A stretch of 64,000 bases of DNA from Musa acuminata AAA Group (lineage: Eukaryota > Streptophyta > Magnoliopsida > Zingiberales > Musaceae): the NCBI RefSeq assembly GCF_036884655.1, contig NC_088331.1, forward strand, positions 13,531,001-13,595,000, written 5' to 3'. Both the position numbers and the translations under genes were made by a program. The notes beneath the pieces are model-generated. The model searched no databases. It saw nothing but the letters and a program-made list of their open reading frames with translations, and was not told the origin of the DNA. Positions within the stretch are counted from its first letter, which is position 1, and each line of letters starts with the position of its first letter. Below are positions 53,941 through 64,000 of this stretch, piece after piece.

Positions 53941-54047
53941 TTCTCTTTCATCCGCTGAGAGTCATTACATTCATACGTAATAAAAAAATTAATCACCTAT
54001 TATAAATGTTGTATTAAATTACGCACAGAACACTCTTATACAAATAA

Positions 54048-54079
<32 letters not shown>

Positions 54080-56121
54080 CAAATATATAGCTAACATTTG
54101 AGGTTGTTGACGAAAAATAACGATCAAATTTGCCATCCACTCGATAACTAATAATAAACACGAGGAGAACTCGCGAAACGCACGTAAACTGGTCTGCATC
54201 GAACGGATACGTCACAAATTTTCGATGATGATAAACTCTGGTACTGCAAACCAAACCACAGAGAAGATTGCTGATCCAAAGATTTGACCATTTCAATGTT
54301 TTTTTTTAATATATTATTATCTTGTGCTATTTCATTTTTCCATAGGAAGTACGTGAGGTGGTCGGTCTAGGAAGACCTCAACCTTTCCTTTCCTGTCATT
54401 AATATTATCTTTTGTAAAGAAATTTGATATATAATCAATCAATCATCAGACTAGTATTTTAAATAATATTTGAGGAATAAATAAATTAAATAAATATCGC
54501 ACGGTTTAGAAATCAAAATCCACCTTCATCGTTATCTTAAAAAAGTTAAATTAATCAGCCAATCAGAAAATATATATATGCACAATCAATCAGCAAAAAT
54601 ACGATAAATACATAACATCAAAAATACGATCACAAACGGGAGTGGTGGAATATTAACTCCGTTGGTTCGGGTAAGGCAATTTGGGAGAGCCAATGCGTTG
54701 ACCAGCTGGGCGGCCACCCAAGTCGTCGTCCTTTCGCCGATGGGGATCCTGTGGTGACACATTTTTGGTTCCCTTTAGATACGTGACAAGACGGATGGGT
54801 CCAATTTAGTGGCGGATCGAGTTGGATGGATGTGTGCCGATTCCTTGGTTGGGTCCACGCAGCAACGAAAGCGTCGTCGCACCTACCGACCCTCACTCGT
54901 GTCTCACGGCACAACATTTATAGGTAACAAGTCTCTCTCTCTCTTCGAGCCAGCGAGTAGATATTTCGTTTTGGATTTATGTCGTAATTAATTATTGCTT
55001 TTAAAATCATCACCATATGTCACGCTATGCTTTTGTTTGTGACATTTTTGACTCCCAAGGCGATGAATGATATGGACGTTTGATCTGAATGATGTGCGGA
55101 ACTTAAAGAAGCTGCTTCTGATTAAATGCTTCATTTAAAGCACTACAGTACATACAATGTGGATTGATGTTTGACTCTCTTTGGGCTTCTTAACTGTTCA
55201 TGTGTTTGACCAAAGGCGTTTGGGCATCACTGCGAAACCAACCATTTCTAAAAGAAATGGTTATGATTATTATTATCATTATTATTAATTTTATTTTCTA
55301 TTATCAAGATGAACTCACTACACAAATATTTTCATATTTAATGTTGTGTTTACATTAATTTTTGTTATACTTTATGTTAAACGTGTCGAATAATAGTGAA
55401 AATTGATGTAAATTAATACAAAATAAGAAATAATATTATTTTGAATCAATTTTGAGGGAAAAACATCTCACCCGCTTTTTCGTCATGCACTCTTTCAAAT
55501 ATTCTATCCAACATATCCATCACTGTCAATATAGTATTTTATATTTATATCACTCTGACGCCAATCTGAAAACTCGTGTTTTGACCATCTTGACACTTCG
55601 TAGAAACACTAAGTGATCTTTCTACCAATTTTTTCTTTGTTACTCGACGTGCATGTTTCGAGATCAACAAATAAAATTGAGTGCACCAAATAAAAATATG
55701 TGTTTAGTCTACCATATCATATATTTTTTAAAAAGGATAAGGGACAAAGATAAATTTTGATTACACCATCAAACCTATGTTTAGATGTTCAAATATGTTG
55801 GATAAAATTTCAACCAAATACTTCCAACTCTCATAACCTAGTAGATAAAAACTGAGTTTTTCAAATTTAGCTATATTCGATCAACCTCTCAGTCGATCTC
55901 TTATTATCTCATGCACATAAATATTTTTAATAGAAGATGCAAATACAATAGTTGTTTTAATCATTAATTTAGAAGGTTTGATACATAGGAAAACTTCAAG
56001 AACTGTTCTTAATACACCACAAAGATCCAAAATAAACACGCACACAGCGCACATTATTTCAGTGCTACATTACAATCACTGCAAGCTACTACACATAAAC
56101 TGCTGCATCAGATCACCTGTT
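53941..56121. other. No gene recognised
   Basis: AT-rich intergenic DNA with a TA repeat at about 54052-54079 and a T-rich tract near 54300. No domain-bearing open frame, tRNA or transposon terminus seen. Confidence 0.45.
54052..54079. repeat. (TA)n microsatellite
   Basis: About 14 TA units in intergenic DNA. Confidence 0.9.
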
Positions 56122-58230
56122 CTATCGGATTAAAGGTTTCGGGTTGGATTTCAGGCTGACTTCAATAATGCTATTCTTGCCTTTGACTTCCTGCAGATGC
56201 TCATGGACTTCCTCAAAATGAGGACTGGTAGCACACTTTACATTGTCGATCCATTCCAATATCTTCGGGTGAGGCCCCAATATTCTCTCACGATCTTTCT
56301 CATCCACAACCTGAAGCAAAAGGATGCACAAGATGATTAATAAAGAGGACTGCTATTAAACATCTACAGAACTTAGTACGATGTCTCAACATTTTGCTGA
56401 CACCTCCAAAGATTATTGCTTCCTGTTATACCACTAACTTTATTACTTGTACTCCTGTCGAGCTCCAGAAAGCAGATTGCTCTCTTGATACCATTCATAC
56501 ATAGGTGTTAGATTATTTAATTAGCATGCTTCAACTTACGAAGATGAAATTGGTCCTCTTGGTTACCTTGCGAGTCCAAAAAATCCACTCTCATTCCGAG
56601 GGCACATTTCTCACGTAAACACCTAAATTGCATGCTTTCCAACTTTGCTCATTCTTTGATGGCGACACATCAGATTTCAGTCCATAGCTCAACAATATCT
56701 TTACTGATCCTACTTAGTATGCTTTTCTGGTGGGTCATTCATTATCTTTATCTTGTCTAGCATAATATGCAGTGAAAAAAGCTTCATCAACTGAGACTCA
56801 TCTTCCCTCTCTAAACTAATAAAGACTTTGTCGGCTGAGGACCACAAATTGCTGCTGCATCTTTGTCAGAGATATTCCTTCACTAATAATTTGGATTCTG
56901 GATCCTATAAAAACTTTAACATATGACCTACTTGTCTTCGGTAATAGAGTTTCATAAAAAAAAATTCCATCTATCAATCAAAAAAATATCTAAATAATAG
57001 CTCACGAATTGCACTGCAAAGACTGAAAGAAGAACTCACCGAAAATGAACGTAGTCAGGCTGAGTCATGTTTAAAGAAAACAGAAATAATCAGGTTAAGC
57101 CATATTTGTAGTGGTTTTTGCACTTTGAATTTCTATTCATTGCTCTGTTTCGTAGGCAGCACATTGATTACAGAGTTGATAATACCAAACTAATGAATTG
57201 CATGCAAACCCATCTTTTTTTTATCCTTATTGATGCAATACTGAACTACAAGAACATAACTTAATAGATCTGGTATCATACTAATGTACAGTTTGCATCG
57301 AATAACATACCTCAAGTTGCATAATCTCACAGGCAAGACTGAGATCTGCAACAGATGGCCGGAGGTTTCCCAGTAAAAATTTTGCATCTCCTTTAAGCCA
57401 TACAGACTCTAACTTTGAAAGGGACGCACTTAAAATTTTCTCATCTTCAATTGCTGCTTGTGGATTTAATGGAAGACTGCGTACAGGTCCCAGTGCACTG
57501 TTGATACAGTAGTTCACTGCAAAACATGATATAGATCATCAGGGCCATCAAATCTTATCAGACCATCCCATGAATGAAGGTGATGTGGTGTGATGAGGGA
57601 AAGGAAAGATGAAGATCCCAATGGCCTCTGCTTCTAATAATCCTTGTCCACTAAGACAAAAGTTAAAAATAAAAATAAAAAACAAAAAATTTAGGCGGCA
57701 ATGCGCAAACAATGAAAAGGCAGCATTCTGAAGTCTTTGCGATTCTATATTGAACCAATAAGCTCAAACTAGGTCATATTCATCTCATGGCTCTAACTAC
57801 TGCATTTCTCACGATGTGGATCATAAAATGGACTAGAACTTGTCTTATCGACAGTATCCACAATTCCACACAACTGTCACTAGTTTAATCTTCAGATGGT
57901 TGGTGGATCACACAGCTCACAATCACAACTGTCTGAAGACAAGAATTTAAGTTCAGCAACTTCAAATTTCTATGAAGTTAGTGATATCATCCTTTGCTTA
58001 AATATTTTGTTATTGTTGACTTCTTGTGTATGATACAACGTGAATCCAAACTCTTTTTATGGATGCCTTCAGAAGAACTAGCATGATAAGAAAAATCATG
58101 TTCACTGTCTACATTCAGAACAAAAATTGGATGCTGGGGTTTCTCGTACATGCACCACGGCGTAGGTTGGAATGGTGCCAATCCAAAATGGACTGTATAT
58201 TTTGCTCTTGAGATGATATCAGCAGGATAC
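56122..58230 (-). pseudogene. Theta-class glutathione S-transferase, 3' exons with a frameshift
   Basis: Three exons recognised, read leftward. 58150-58230 encodes YPADIISRAK, then, one base out of frame, IQSILDWHHSNLRRGA. 57311-57516 encodes NYCINSALGPVRSLPLNPQ through FLLGNLRPSVADLSLACEIMQLE. 56122-56310 encodes VVDEKDRERILGPHPKILEW through NPKPLIR and TAG. Splice junctions are GT-AG and phases agree. These are the end of the thioredoxin-like domain and the helical H-site domain of plant GSTT, which conjugates glutathione or reduces organic hydroperoxides. The N-terminal exons, with the glutathione-binding site and catalytic Ser, are not found before the copia element at 59105. The extra base in GCAAAATATACAG breaks the frame. 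Confidence 0.8.
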
Positions 58231-59104
58231 CTTCCACAAAAGATAGGAAACGTAAGGTAAAATGTATCTTGAGATGACTAGGATATCGAACACAAACAAT
58301 AGTAGCACTGACAAAAGTCACCGGAAATCCCTGGTCTAATTTCCATCACAAAAAGGAATACAACTTTCACTTATAAAAAATCGAACAGAAGTCCACTTTT
58401 AATGAATCAAGAAGTCCACTGTAACATATCAATCATGGTTTTTCTACACAAATATAAAAACTAGAACTTCAAAGGTCACCTTTTCCCTGCTCCTTCTACC
58501 TCATTTATTCGTAACACGAGAGGACAGTAGCTTGAGAGGGCAATAAATATCATCCAGTTTGTAACATTTTTTTATCACCATAAATTATTTTATATGCACA
58601 ATTTTGAGAGATAGATAGGTAAATTCTTTTTTCTATTCTGGATATTCCTTTGCCTCAAACAGGAAGGAAAAGAAATAATTTTAAAGTCGCTAATGTACCA
58701 AGCTATACTTTGCAACTTAAAATGGTTTGTTACCATATGATTGTTCAACTCATTTTACTATGACGATCCCTGGTCTTTCATATCATTCAAAAGGGCAGAT
58801 AGGTAGTTACAAAACTTTACCTATCATGATCTACACTTGAAGATTAGTAGTATTAGTTGCTTCTCAATAAAATATGAGTAAAGCCTCAAGGAATACTATT
58901 TAGATGTCAGAGAAATGCAATAGATGTTTATCAACGTAATACAAGCTAAGCCTCCACTAACATTATCAGGTTGCAAGAGAAAATATTTTATGAAAAAACA
59001 AACCGAACACACATACACATATTGATAGACGAAGGAAATAATGCAAACGACATATTATAAATTACCAGCGGTCCGGAACTCTTGGAAATGCACTAGCAAG
59101 ATAG
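58231..59104. other. Probable GST intron or flank, no exon seen
   Basis: AT-rich. I searched the minus strand for the expected upstream GSTT exons (SQPSRA, NPMGQVPAI and LASAFP type) and found none. It ends at the copia insertion site, where the flanking pentamer is GATAG. Confidence 0.5.
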
Positions 59105-59709
59105 TGATGGGGATAAAAAGAGGAATAACCTTTGTATAGGAACAAATACTAGAAGACCAAAATACGCAGCGGAATAAAATGGAAACACAATCAAACAGAA
59201 CACCAAGATATACGTGGAAAACCCCTTCAATGTGAAGGGTAAAAACCACGGGGCAAACTAGAGATAATCCACTATGAGAATAATGAATATACAAATCTCA
59301 ATCTCTTGCCCAAAACCCTAGCAACAACCACAAGAGAATAACTGGGATACAAGGATCACGTCACTGCCCACAATATCTAAAACCTCCCCAAGTAATCACA
59401 GCAAGAGTCTACTGTAGATTTGATCTAACCTGAGATGAGAACACTGCTAGATGATTGTGAACAGTCTCTCTGCGTTGTCCTTGTCTTCTTCCCTTTCTTT
59501 CTCTTCCTTTTCTGCCTTGATCTCCTTCTTCTCTTTGGAATCCCGTGGCACCAAAGATCTGCCTCGTTGCTGCCTTTTTATAGCTTTAATCTGCCTCTAA
59601 AACGTAGCCACCACACCCCCCTAATCTTAATTAGGGTTAGGTTAAGAGAGGGTGTGGGCTGTGGGCTGATAAAGCCCACATGGGCTGAATATGGGCCATC
59701 AGCCCAACA
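59105..59709 (-). repeat. 3' LTR of the Tork element
   Basis: 605 bp, reading TGTTGGGCTGATGG...CCCCATCA on the minus strand. TATA box TATAAAAA on minus at 59575-59582. Confidence 0.92.
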
Positions 59710-59751
59710 ACCTCCCCCTTCAGCCCATAAGGGAGGCTGTCCCATGACTCC

Positions 59752-62700
59752 TCAATGTGAAGCCATGCCGACCAACTGTCGGCATATCTCCTGTCTTTCT
59801 TTTGGTAAGGTCTTCGTCAACATGTCTGCTCCGTTGTCATCTGTATGAATTTTCTGAAGCTGCAACTGCTTCTCTTCAAATACATTTCGAATCCAGTGGT
59901 ATCTGACATCTACATGCTTTGACTTGGAATGAAACATTGGGTTCTTACACAAATGGATGGCACTCTGGCTGTCACAATGCACCACATAATTTTCCTGTTT
60001 CAGCCCCAATTCTTGTAAGAATTCTTTCATCCATAACATTTCTTTGCATACCTCTGTAGCAGCAATATATTCTGCTTCTGTGGTGGAGAGAGCAATACAC
60101 CTTTGTAACCTGGATTGCCATGACACAGCTCCCCCTGCAAAAGTAAGTACATAACCTGAAGTAGACTTCCTCGTATCTATATCTCTGGCCATATCTGCAT
60201 CTGTGTAACCTGTCAACACAGGTGGTCCACCTCCAAAGCTTAAACAAACCTTAGAGCTCCCTCTGAGATATCTAAAAATCCACTTCACCGCTGCCCAGTG
60301 CTCTTTGCTTGGATTTGCAAGAAATCTGCTAGTAACACCCACTACATATGCGATGTCTGGCCTCGTACATACCATTGCATACATTAAACTTCCAACTGCT
60401 GAAGCATAAGGAACCTTTTGCATTTTCTCCTTCTCCTCATCACTTGACGGACTCTGTTCTGAGCACAACTTGAAGTGACCTGCAAGAGGAGAACCAACTG
60501 GCTTAGCATTGCTCATACTGAATCTTTCCAATACCTTCTCGATGTATTTCTCCTGTGACAACCAAATCTTCTTGTTTTTCCTGTCACGAGAAATCTGCAT
60601 GCCTAGTATTTGCTTTGCTGGCCCCATGTCCTTCATTGCAAAAGACTCACTCATTTCCTTCTTCAACCTGTCAATTTTAGACATATCTTTCCCAAGAATA
60701 AGCATGTCATCAACATAAAGTAAGAGAATAATAAAATCCTCACCAAACCATTTGATGTACACACAATGATCTGAAGTCGTTCTTTTGTATCCATTTTCTG
60801 TCATAAATGAATCAAACTTTCTGTACCACTGTCTTGGAGCTTGCTTTAGCCCATACAAGCTCTTCTTCAACTTGCAGACAAAATTATCTTTACCTTTGAC
60901 TTTGAAGCCTTCTGGTTGCTCCATATAAATTTCCTCCTCCAAATCACCATGAAGGAAAGCTGTCTTCACATCTAACTGCTCAACCTCCAAGTCCTGGCTA
61001 GCAGCAATACCAAGAGCAACACGAATAGAAGACATTTTAACAACAGGAGAAAATATCTCTTCAAAGTCAATACCTTTCTTTTGACCAAAGCCTTTCACAA
61101 CCAATCTAGCTTTGTACTTTGGTTGAGAACAATATTCTTGAGTCTTCAACCTAAAAACCCACTTGTTCTTCAAGGCCTTTATTCCATTTGGTAGCAGCAC
61201 CAAATCATAAGTGTGGTTCTTCTGAAGAGCATCCATCTCTTCCTGCATAGCAGCTAACCACTTCTCTTTCTGCTCACTCTCAACTGCTTCCTGGTAACTC
61301 TCTGGTTCACCTGCATCAGTAAGCATCACATACTCATCTGTAGAGTATCTTCTGGAAGGTTGACGTTGTCTAGAAGATCTTCTCAACTGAGGTTCTGCGG
61401 GAACTTGCTCTCCTACTTCTTCTTGCTCAACATGTCCTACAGGTAGATCAATATCAGGTTCTACACCATCTTCCTGCATATCTCCCCCATCACCCTGATA
61501 TACTGGAGGAGTAACTGGGTCACAATCTGCTAATCCTTCTGCAGAAGTCTTGGCTGGTGCCTTCTTCTTCAAATCCTCAAAGGTTTGATCCTCAAAGAAG
61601 ATCACATCTCTGCTCCTGAACACCTTCTGCTTTTCTGGATCCCAAAGCCTGTAACCAAACTGATCATGTGAGTAACCAAGAAAAATACATTCTTTAGACT
61701 TACCATCCAGCTTGGACCTCTCATTATCTGGAACATGTGCAAATGCACGACAACCAAACACTTTCAAATGCCTGTAGGAAACATCTTTCCCTGACCATAC
61801 ATGCTCTGCAACATCACCATCTAGGGCTGTACATGGTGATAAGTTGATCACATCAACTGCAGTCCTCAAAGCCTCATCCCAAAACCTTTTGGGTAGCTTG
61901 GCCTGTGAAAGCATACATCTGATCTTTTCCATGATGGTGCGGTTCATCCTCTCTGCAATTGCATTATGCTGAGGTGTACCAGGAACTGTCATCTCATGTT
62001 GGATTCCATGTGACCTGCAATAGTCATTAAACAATCCTATATACTCACCACCATTATCTGATCTTATGCATTTCAATTTCCTTTCTGTCTCCCTTTCAAC
62101 CCTGGCATGAAACTCTTTAAAGACATTAATAACCTGATCTTTGGTCTTCAAAGCATAGGCCCAAACTTTCCTAGAAAAATCATCTATAAAAGTGACAAAA
62201 TAAAGTGCACCACTTATACCAAGAACATCAACAGATCCACCAGGAGTTTTTGTCCTCAAAGGACCACATACATCTGTATAAACACGGTCTAAGGCATGCA
62301 TTTTTCTAGACAAAGCAGCACTAGCAAATGAAACTCTATGTTGTTTACCAGCTAAACAATCAATACAAGGGTTCAGATGTATACCTCTGAGATCTGGTAA
62401 TACCTCTCTCTTGGAAAGCGCTTGCAGCCCCTTCTCGCTCATGTGTCCCAATCGCCTATGCCACAACTCCATACTGAAGTCTTTCTCTGTAGCATTTAAC
62501 TGCTCACCATAAGCTTTAGCCTGCAACCTGTACAAAGTATGACATTTCTTTCCATTAGCTATAACAAGAGAACCCTTACTGAGTTTCCATTGCCCTCTGT
62601 GAAATCTGCTTTCATAGTCTTCATCATCTAGTCTTCCAACTGAAATTAAATTCAGCCTCAAGTCAACCACATGTCTCACATCCTTAAGTACCAACTTGCA

Positions 62701-63840
62701 GCCAAGGTTGGTCTTTAAATGGATATCACCCATGCCAATGATGTCTGCTGTGCCATAGTTGCCCATATGTCTCACATCCTTAAGTACCAACTTGCAGCCA
62801 AGGTTGGTCTTTAAATGGATATCACCCATGCCAATGATGTCTGCTGTGCCATAGTTGCCTATCTTGACAACACCAAAGTTTCCAGACCTGTATGTAGCAA
62901 AAAACTCCCTCCGAGGTGTAGCATGATAAGAAGCACCTGTGTCAATCACCCACTCAAGATCCTGACACACACAAGAAAAAATATCATCAGAAGGAGACAA
63001 AATCAAATAATCACCACCCTGCACTGTAGCTGTAGTATTATCCTTTGATTCTGTAGACTCCACTTCTTTTCCCTTTTTCTTGTTCTTCTTAGGTTGCTTA
63101 CATTGGTTCTTGTAATGTCCTTTCTCACCACAGTTATAGCAAACAATATCTTTTCTTGATCTTGACTTGCTCCTACCCATACGTGAACTACTTCTGGACT
63201 TTGACCTTCCTCTGTTCTCTGAGATAAGTGACTGTGAATCATTCTGAGATGTTGCTGAACTCTTTCTTCTCAACTCCTCATTCAACAAACTGCTTGTTAC
63301 TTGACTCATAGTGACAATACCATCTGGCGCAGAATTACTGAGGGAAACCACCAGTGTCTCCCAACTTTCTGGTAATGAACTGAGAAGTAACAATGCCTGC
63401 AACTCATCATCAAGAGACATTTTCATAGAGGATAACTGGTTAATAATACTCTGCATTTCATTCAAATGCTCAGCAATAGAAGCACCCTCTCTATATTTTA
63501 GGTTCACAAGTTTTCTGATCAAAAAAGCTTTGTTGCCAGCTGTTTTTCTCTCATAGAGACTTTCCAATTTTTTCCAAAGAGAATATGCAGAAATTTCAGT
63601 AGAAACATGGTGAAAGACACTATCATCAAGCCACTGTCTAATAAACCCAATTGTTTTTCGATCTAACCTCTTCCACTCATCATCTGTCATAGTTGTAGGT
63701 TTTGCACTATCCCCCTGCAAAGGTCCATACAAATCTTTGCAATACAAGAGATCTTCCATTCTTGGTTTCCATATCATCCAATTATTTCCATTTAAACTAA
63801 TCATGCGAGAAATATTACTGGCCTCCATGTTCAAATACAA
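59752..63840 (-). CDS. Tork/Tnt1-like gag-pol polyprotein, 1362 aa
   Basis: Uninterrupted. By residue: gag (about 1-210) with WMIWKPRMEDLLYCKDLYGP; zinc knuckle CYNCGEKGHYKNQC (about 231); protease WVIDTGASYHATP (about 298); pre-integrase LWHRRLGHMSEKGLQAL (about 450) and CIDCLAGKQHRVSF; integrase core with VYTDVCGP, RSDNGGEY and NAIAERMNRT supplying D, D, E; reverse transcriptase with LDVKTAFLHGDLEEEIYMEQ and YVDDMLIL; RNase H with GYTDADMA, TEAEYIA and CDSQSAI. All catalytic residues are visible. A 96-bp in-frame tandem duplication lies in the protease region (62671-62862). The start may be the first ATG (63840) or the MEASNIS Met a few codons on. Confidence 0.95.
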   Translation of the reverse strand: MYLNMEASNISRMISLNGNNWMIWKPRMEDLLYCKDLYGPLQGDSAKPTTMTDDEWKRLDRKTIGFIRQWLDDSVFHHVSTEISAYSLWKKLESLYERKTAGNKAFLIRKLVNLKYREGASIAEHLNEMQSIINQLSSMKMSLDDELQALLLLSSLPESWETLVVSLSNSAPDGIVTMSQVTSSLLNEELRRKSSATSQNDSQSLISENRGRSKSRSSSRMGRSKSRSRKDIVCYNCGEKGHYKNQCKQPKKNKKKGKEVESTESKDNTTATVQGGDYLILSPSDDIFSCVCQDLEWVIDTGASYHATPRREFFATYRSGNFGVVKIGNYGTADIIGMGDIHLKTNLGCKLVLKDVRHMGNYGTADIIGMGDIHLKTNLGCKLVLKDVRHVVDLRLNLISVGRLDDEDYESRFHRGQWKLSKGSLVIANGKKCHTLYRLQAKAYGEQLNATEKDFSMELWHRRLGHMSEKGLQALSKREVLPDLRGIHLNPCIDCLAGKQHRVSFASAALSRKMHALDRVYTDVCGPLRTKTPGGSVDVLGISGALYFVTFIDDFSRKVWAYALKTKDQVINVFKEFHARVERETERKLKCIRSDNGGEYIGLFNDYCRSHGIQHEMTVPGTPQHNAIAERMNRTIMEKIRCMLSQAKLPKRFWDEALRTAVDVINLSPCTALDGDVAEHVWSGKDVSYRHLKVFGCRAFAHVPDNERSKLDGKSKECIFLGYSHDQFGYRLWDPEKQKVFRSRDVIFFEDQTFEDLKKKAPAKTSAEGLADCDPVTPPVYQGDGGDMQEDGVEPDIDLPVGHVEQEEVGEQVPAEPQLRRSSRQRQPSRRYSTDEYVMLTDAGEPESYQEAVESEQKEKWLAAMQEEMDALQKNHTYDLVLLPNGIKALKNKWVFRLKTQEYCSQPKYKARLVVKGFGQKKGIDFEEIFSPVVKMSSIRVALGIAASQDLEVEQLDVKTAFLHGDLEEEIYMEQPEGFKVKGKDNFVCKLKKSLYGLKQAPRQWYRKFDSFMTENGYKRTTSDHCVYIKWFGEDFIILLLYVDDMLILGKDMSKIDRLKKEMSESFAMKDMGPAKQILGMQISRDRKNKKIWLSQEKYIEKVLERFSMSNAKPVGSPLAGHFKLCSEQSPSSDEEKEKMQKVPYASAVGSLMYAMVCTRPDIAYVVGVTSRFLANPSKEHWAAVKWIFRYLRGSSKVCLSFGGGPPVLTGYTDADMARDIDTRKSTSGYVLTFAGGAVSWQSRLQRCIALSTTEAEYIAATEVCKEMLWMKEFLQELGLKQENYVVHCDSQSAIHLCKNPMFHSKSKHVDVRYHWIRNVFEEKQLQLQKIHTDDNGADMLTKTLPKERQEICRQLVGMASH
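62671..62862 (-). repeat. 96-bp tandem duplication within the Tork protease region
   Basis: Two adjacent copies (62671-62766 and 62767-62862) differ by about one base and add 32 residues (GNYGTADIIGMGD...KDVRH twice) just after the protease active site. The duplication keeps the frame. Confidence 0.95.
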
Positions 63841-63875
63841 AAATTAAATCACCAAAACCCCGCTCTGATACCAGT

Positions 63876-64000
63876 TGATGGGGATAAAAAGAGGAATAAC
63901 CTTTGTATAGGAACAAATACTAGAAGACCAAAATACGCAGCGGAATAAAATGGAAACACAATCAAACAGAACACCAAGATATACGTGGAAAACCCCTTCA
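63876..64000 (-). repeat. 5' LTR of the Tork element, partial
   Basis: Matches 59105-59229 base for base. It runs off the window, so its far end and the target duplication cannot be seen. Confidence 0.93.

Larger units (their letters stand above)
59105..64000 (-). mobile_element. Young Ty1/copia retrotransposon, Tork (Tnt1-like) lineage, cut by the window end
   Basis: 3' LTR at 59105-59709, polypurine tract at 59711-59720 (AAGGGGGAGG on minus), polyprotein at 59752-63840, primer-binding site at 63862-63875 (ACTGGTATCAGAGC on minus) and the first 125 bp of the 5' LTR at 63876-64000. All 125 shared LTR bases are identical by eye. Integrase precedes RT, and the sequence follows tobacco Tnt1 closely. 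With its full 5' LTR the element would be about 5.4 kb. It could be autonomous. Confidence 0.95.

Overview
This is a plant nuclear window, almost certainly from a monocot. The evidence is GC-rich, GC3-biased host genes with plant-type introns, plant-specific families (PLS/E-class PPR, C2-domain/PRT_C MCTP, theta GST, plant phospholipid-hydroperoxide-type GPX) and abundant plant LTR retrotransposons. The large, minisatellite-bearing SIRE/Maximus-like LTRs make me think of Zingiberales such as banana, but that is a guess.

Host genes, all on the minus strand: a MurE-like fragment (1443-1733); an intact single-exon PPR gene (2329-3822); an intact three-exon beta-tubulin (4357-5909); a six-exon glutathione peroxidase of 168 aa whose exons lie at 23119-23826 and 45353-46434; an intact intronless MCTP gene with four C2 domains (47713-50796); and the 3' part of a theta-class GST (56122-58230), which carries a frameshift and lacks its 5' exons.

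Mobile DNA dominates the rest. (1) Two oppositely oriented solo LTRs of one family are nested at 9966-13529, the inner one with a perfect TATAC duplication. (2) A decayed Ty1/copia element lies at about 15219-20945. (3) GPX intron 3 (21.5 kb) contains a Tat-lineage Ty3/gypsy element (24862-45240, LTRs of 613/610 bp, CTACC duplication). That element hosts a non-autonomous, chromovirus-derived element (27232-31650) and an almost complete chromovirus (32222-38645) inserted inside its reverse transcriptase. Downstream of pol, the Tat element carries an antisense spliced gene. (4) A young Tork/Tnt1-like Ty1/copia element (59105 to beyond the window end) has an uninterrupted 1362-codon polyprotein and sits directly upstream of the broken GST gene.

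The GPX splice phases join perfectly across about 20 kb of inserted DNA, so GPX may still be functional. I saw no convincing tRNA, rRNA or snoRNA gene. I saw no novel multi-gene system. The most notable things are the retrotransposon-filled GPX intron, the antisense spliced gene in the Tat element, and the conflict between nesting order and LTR divergence.
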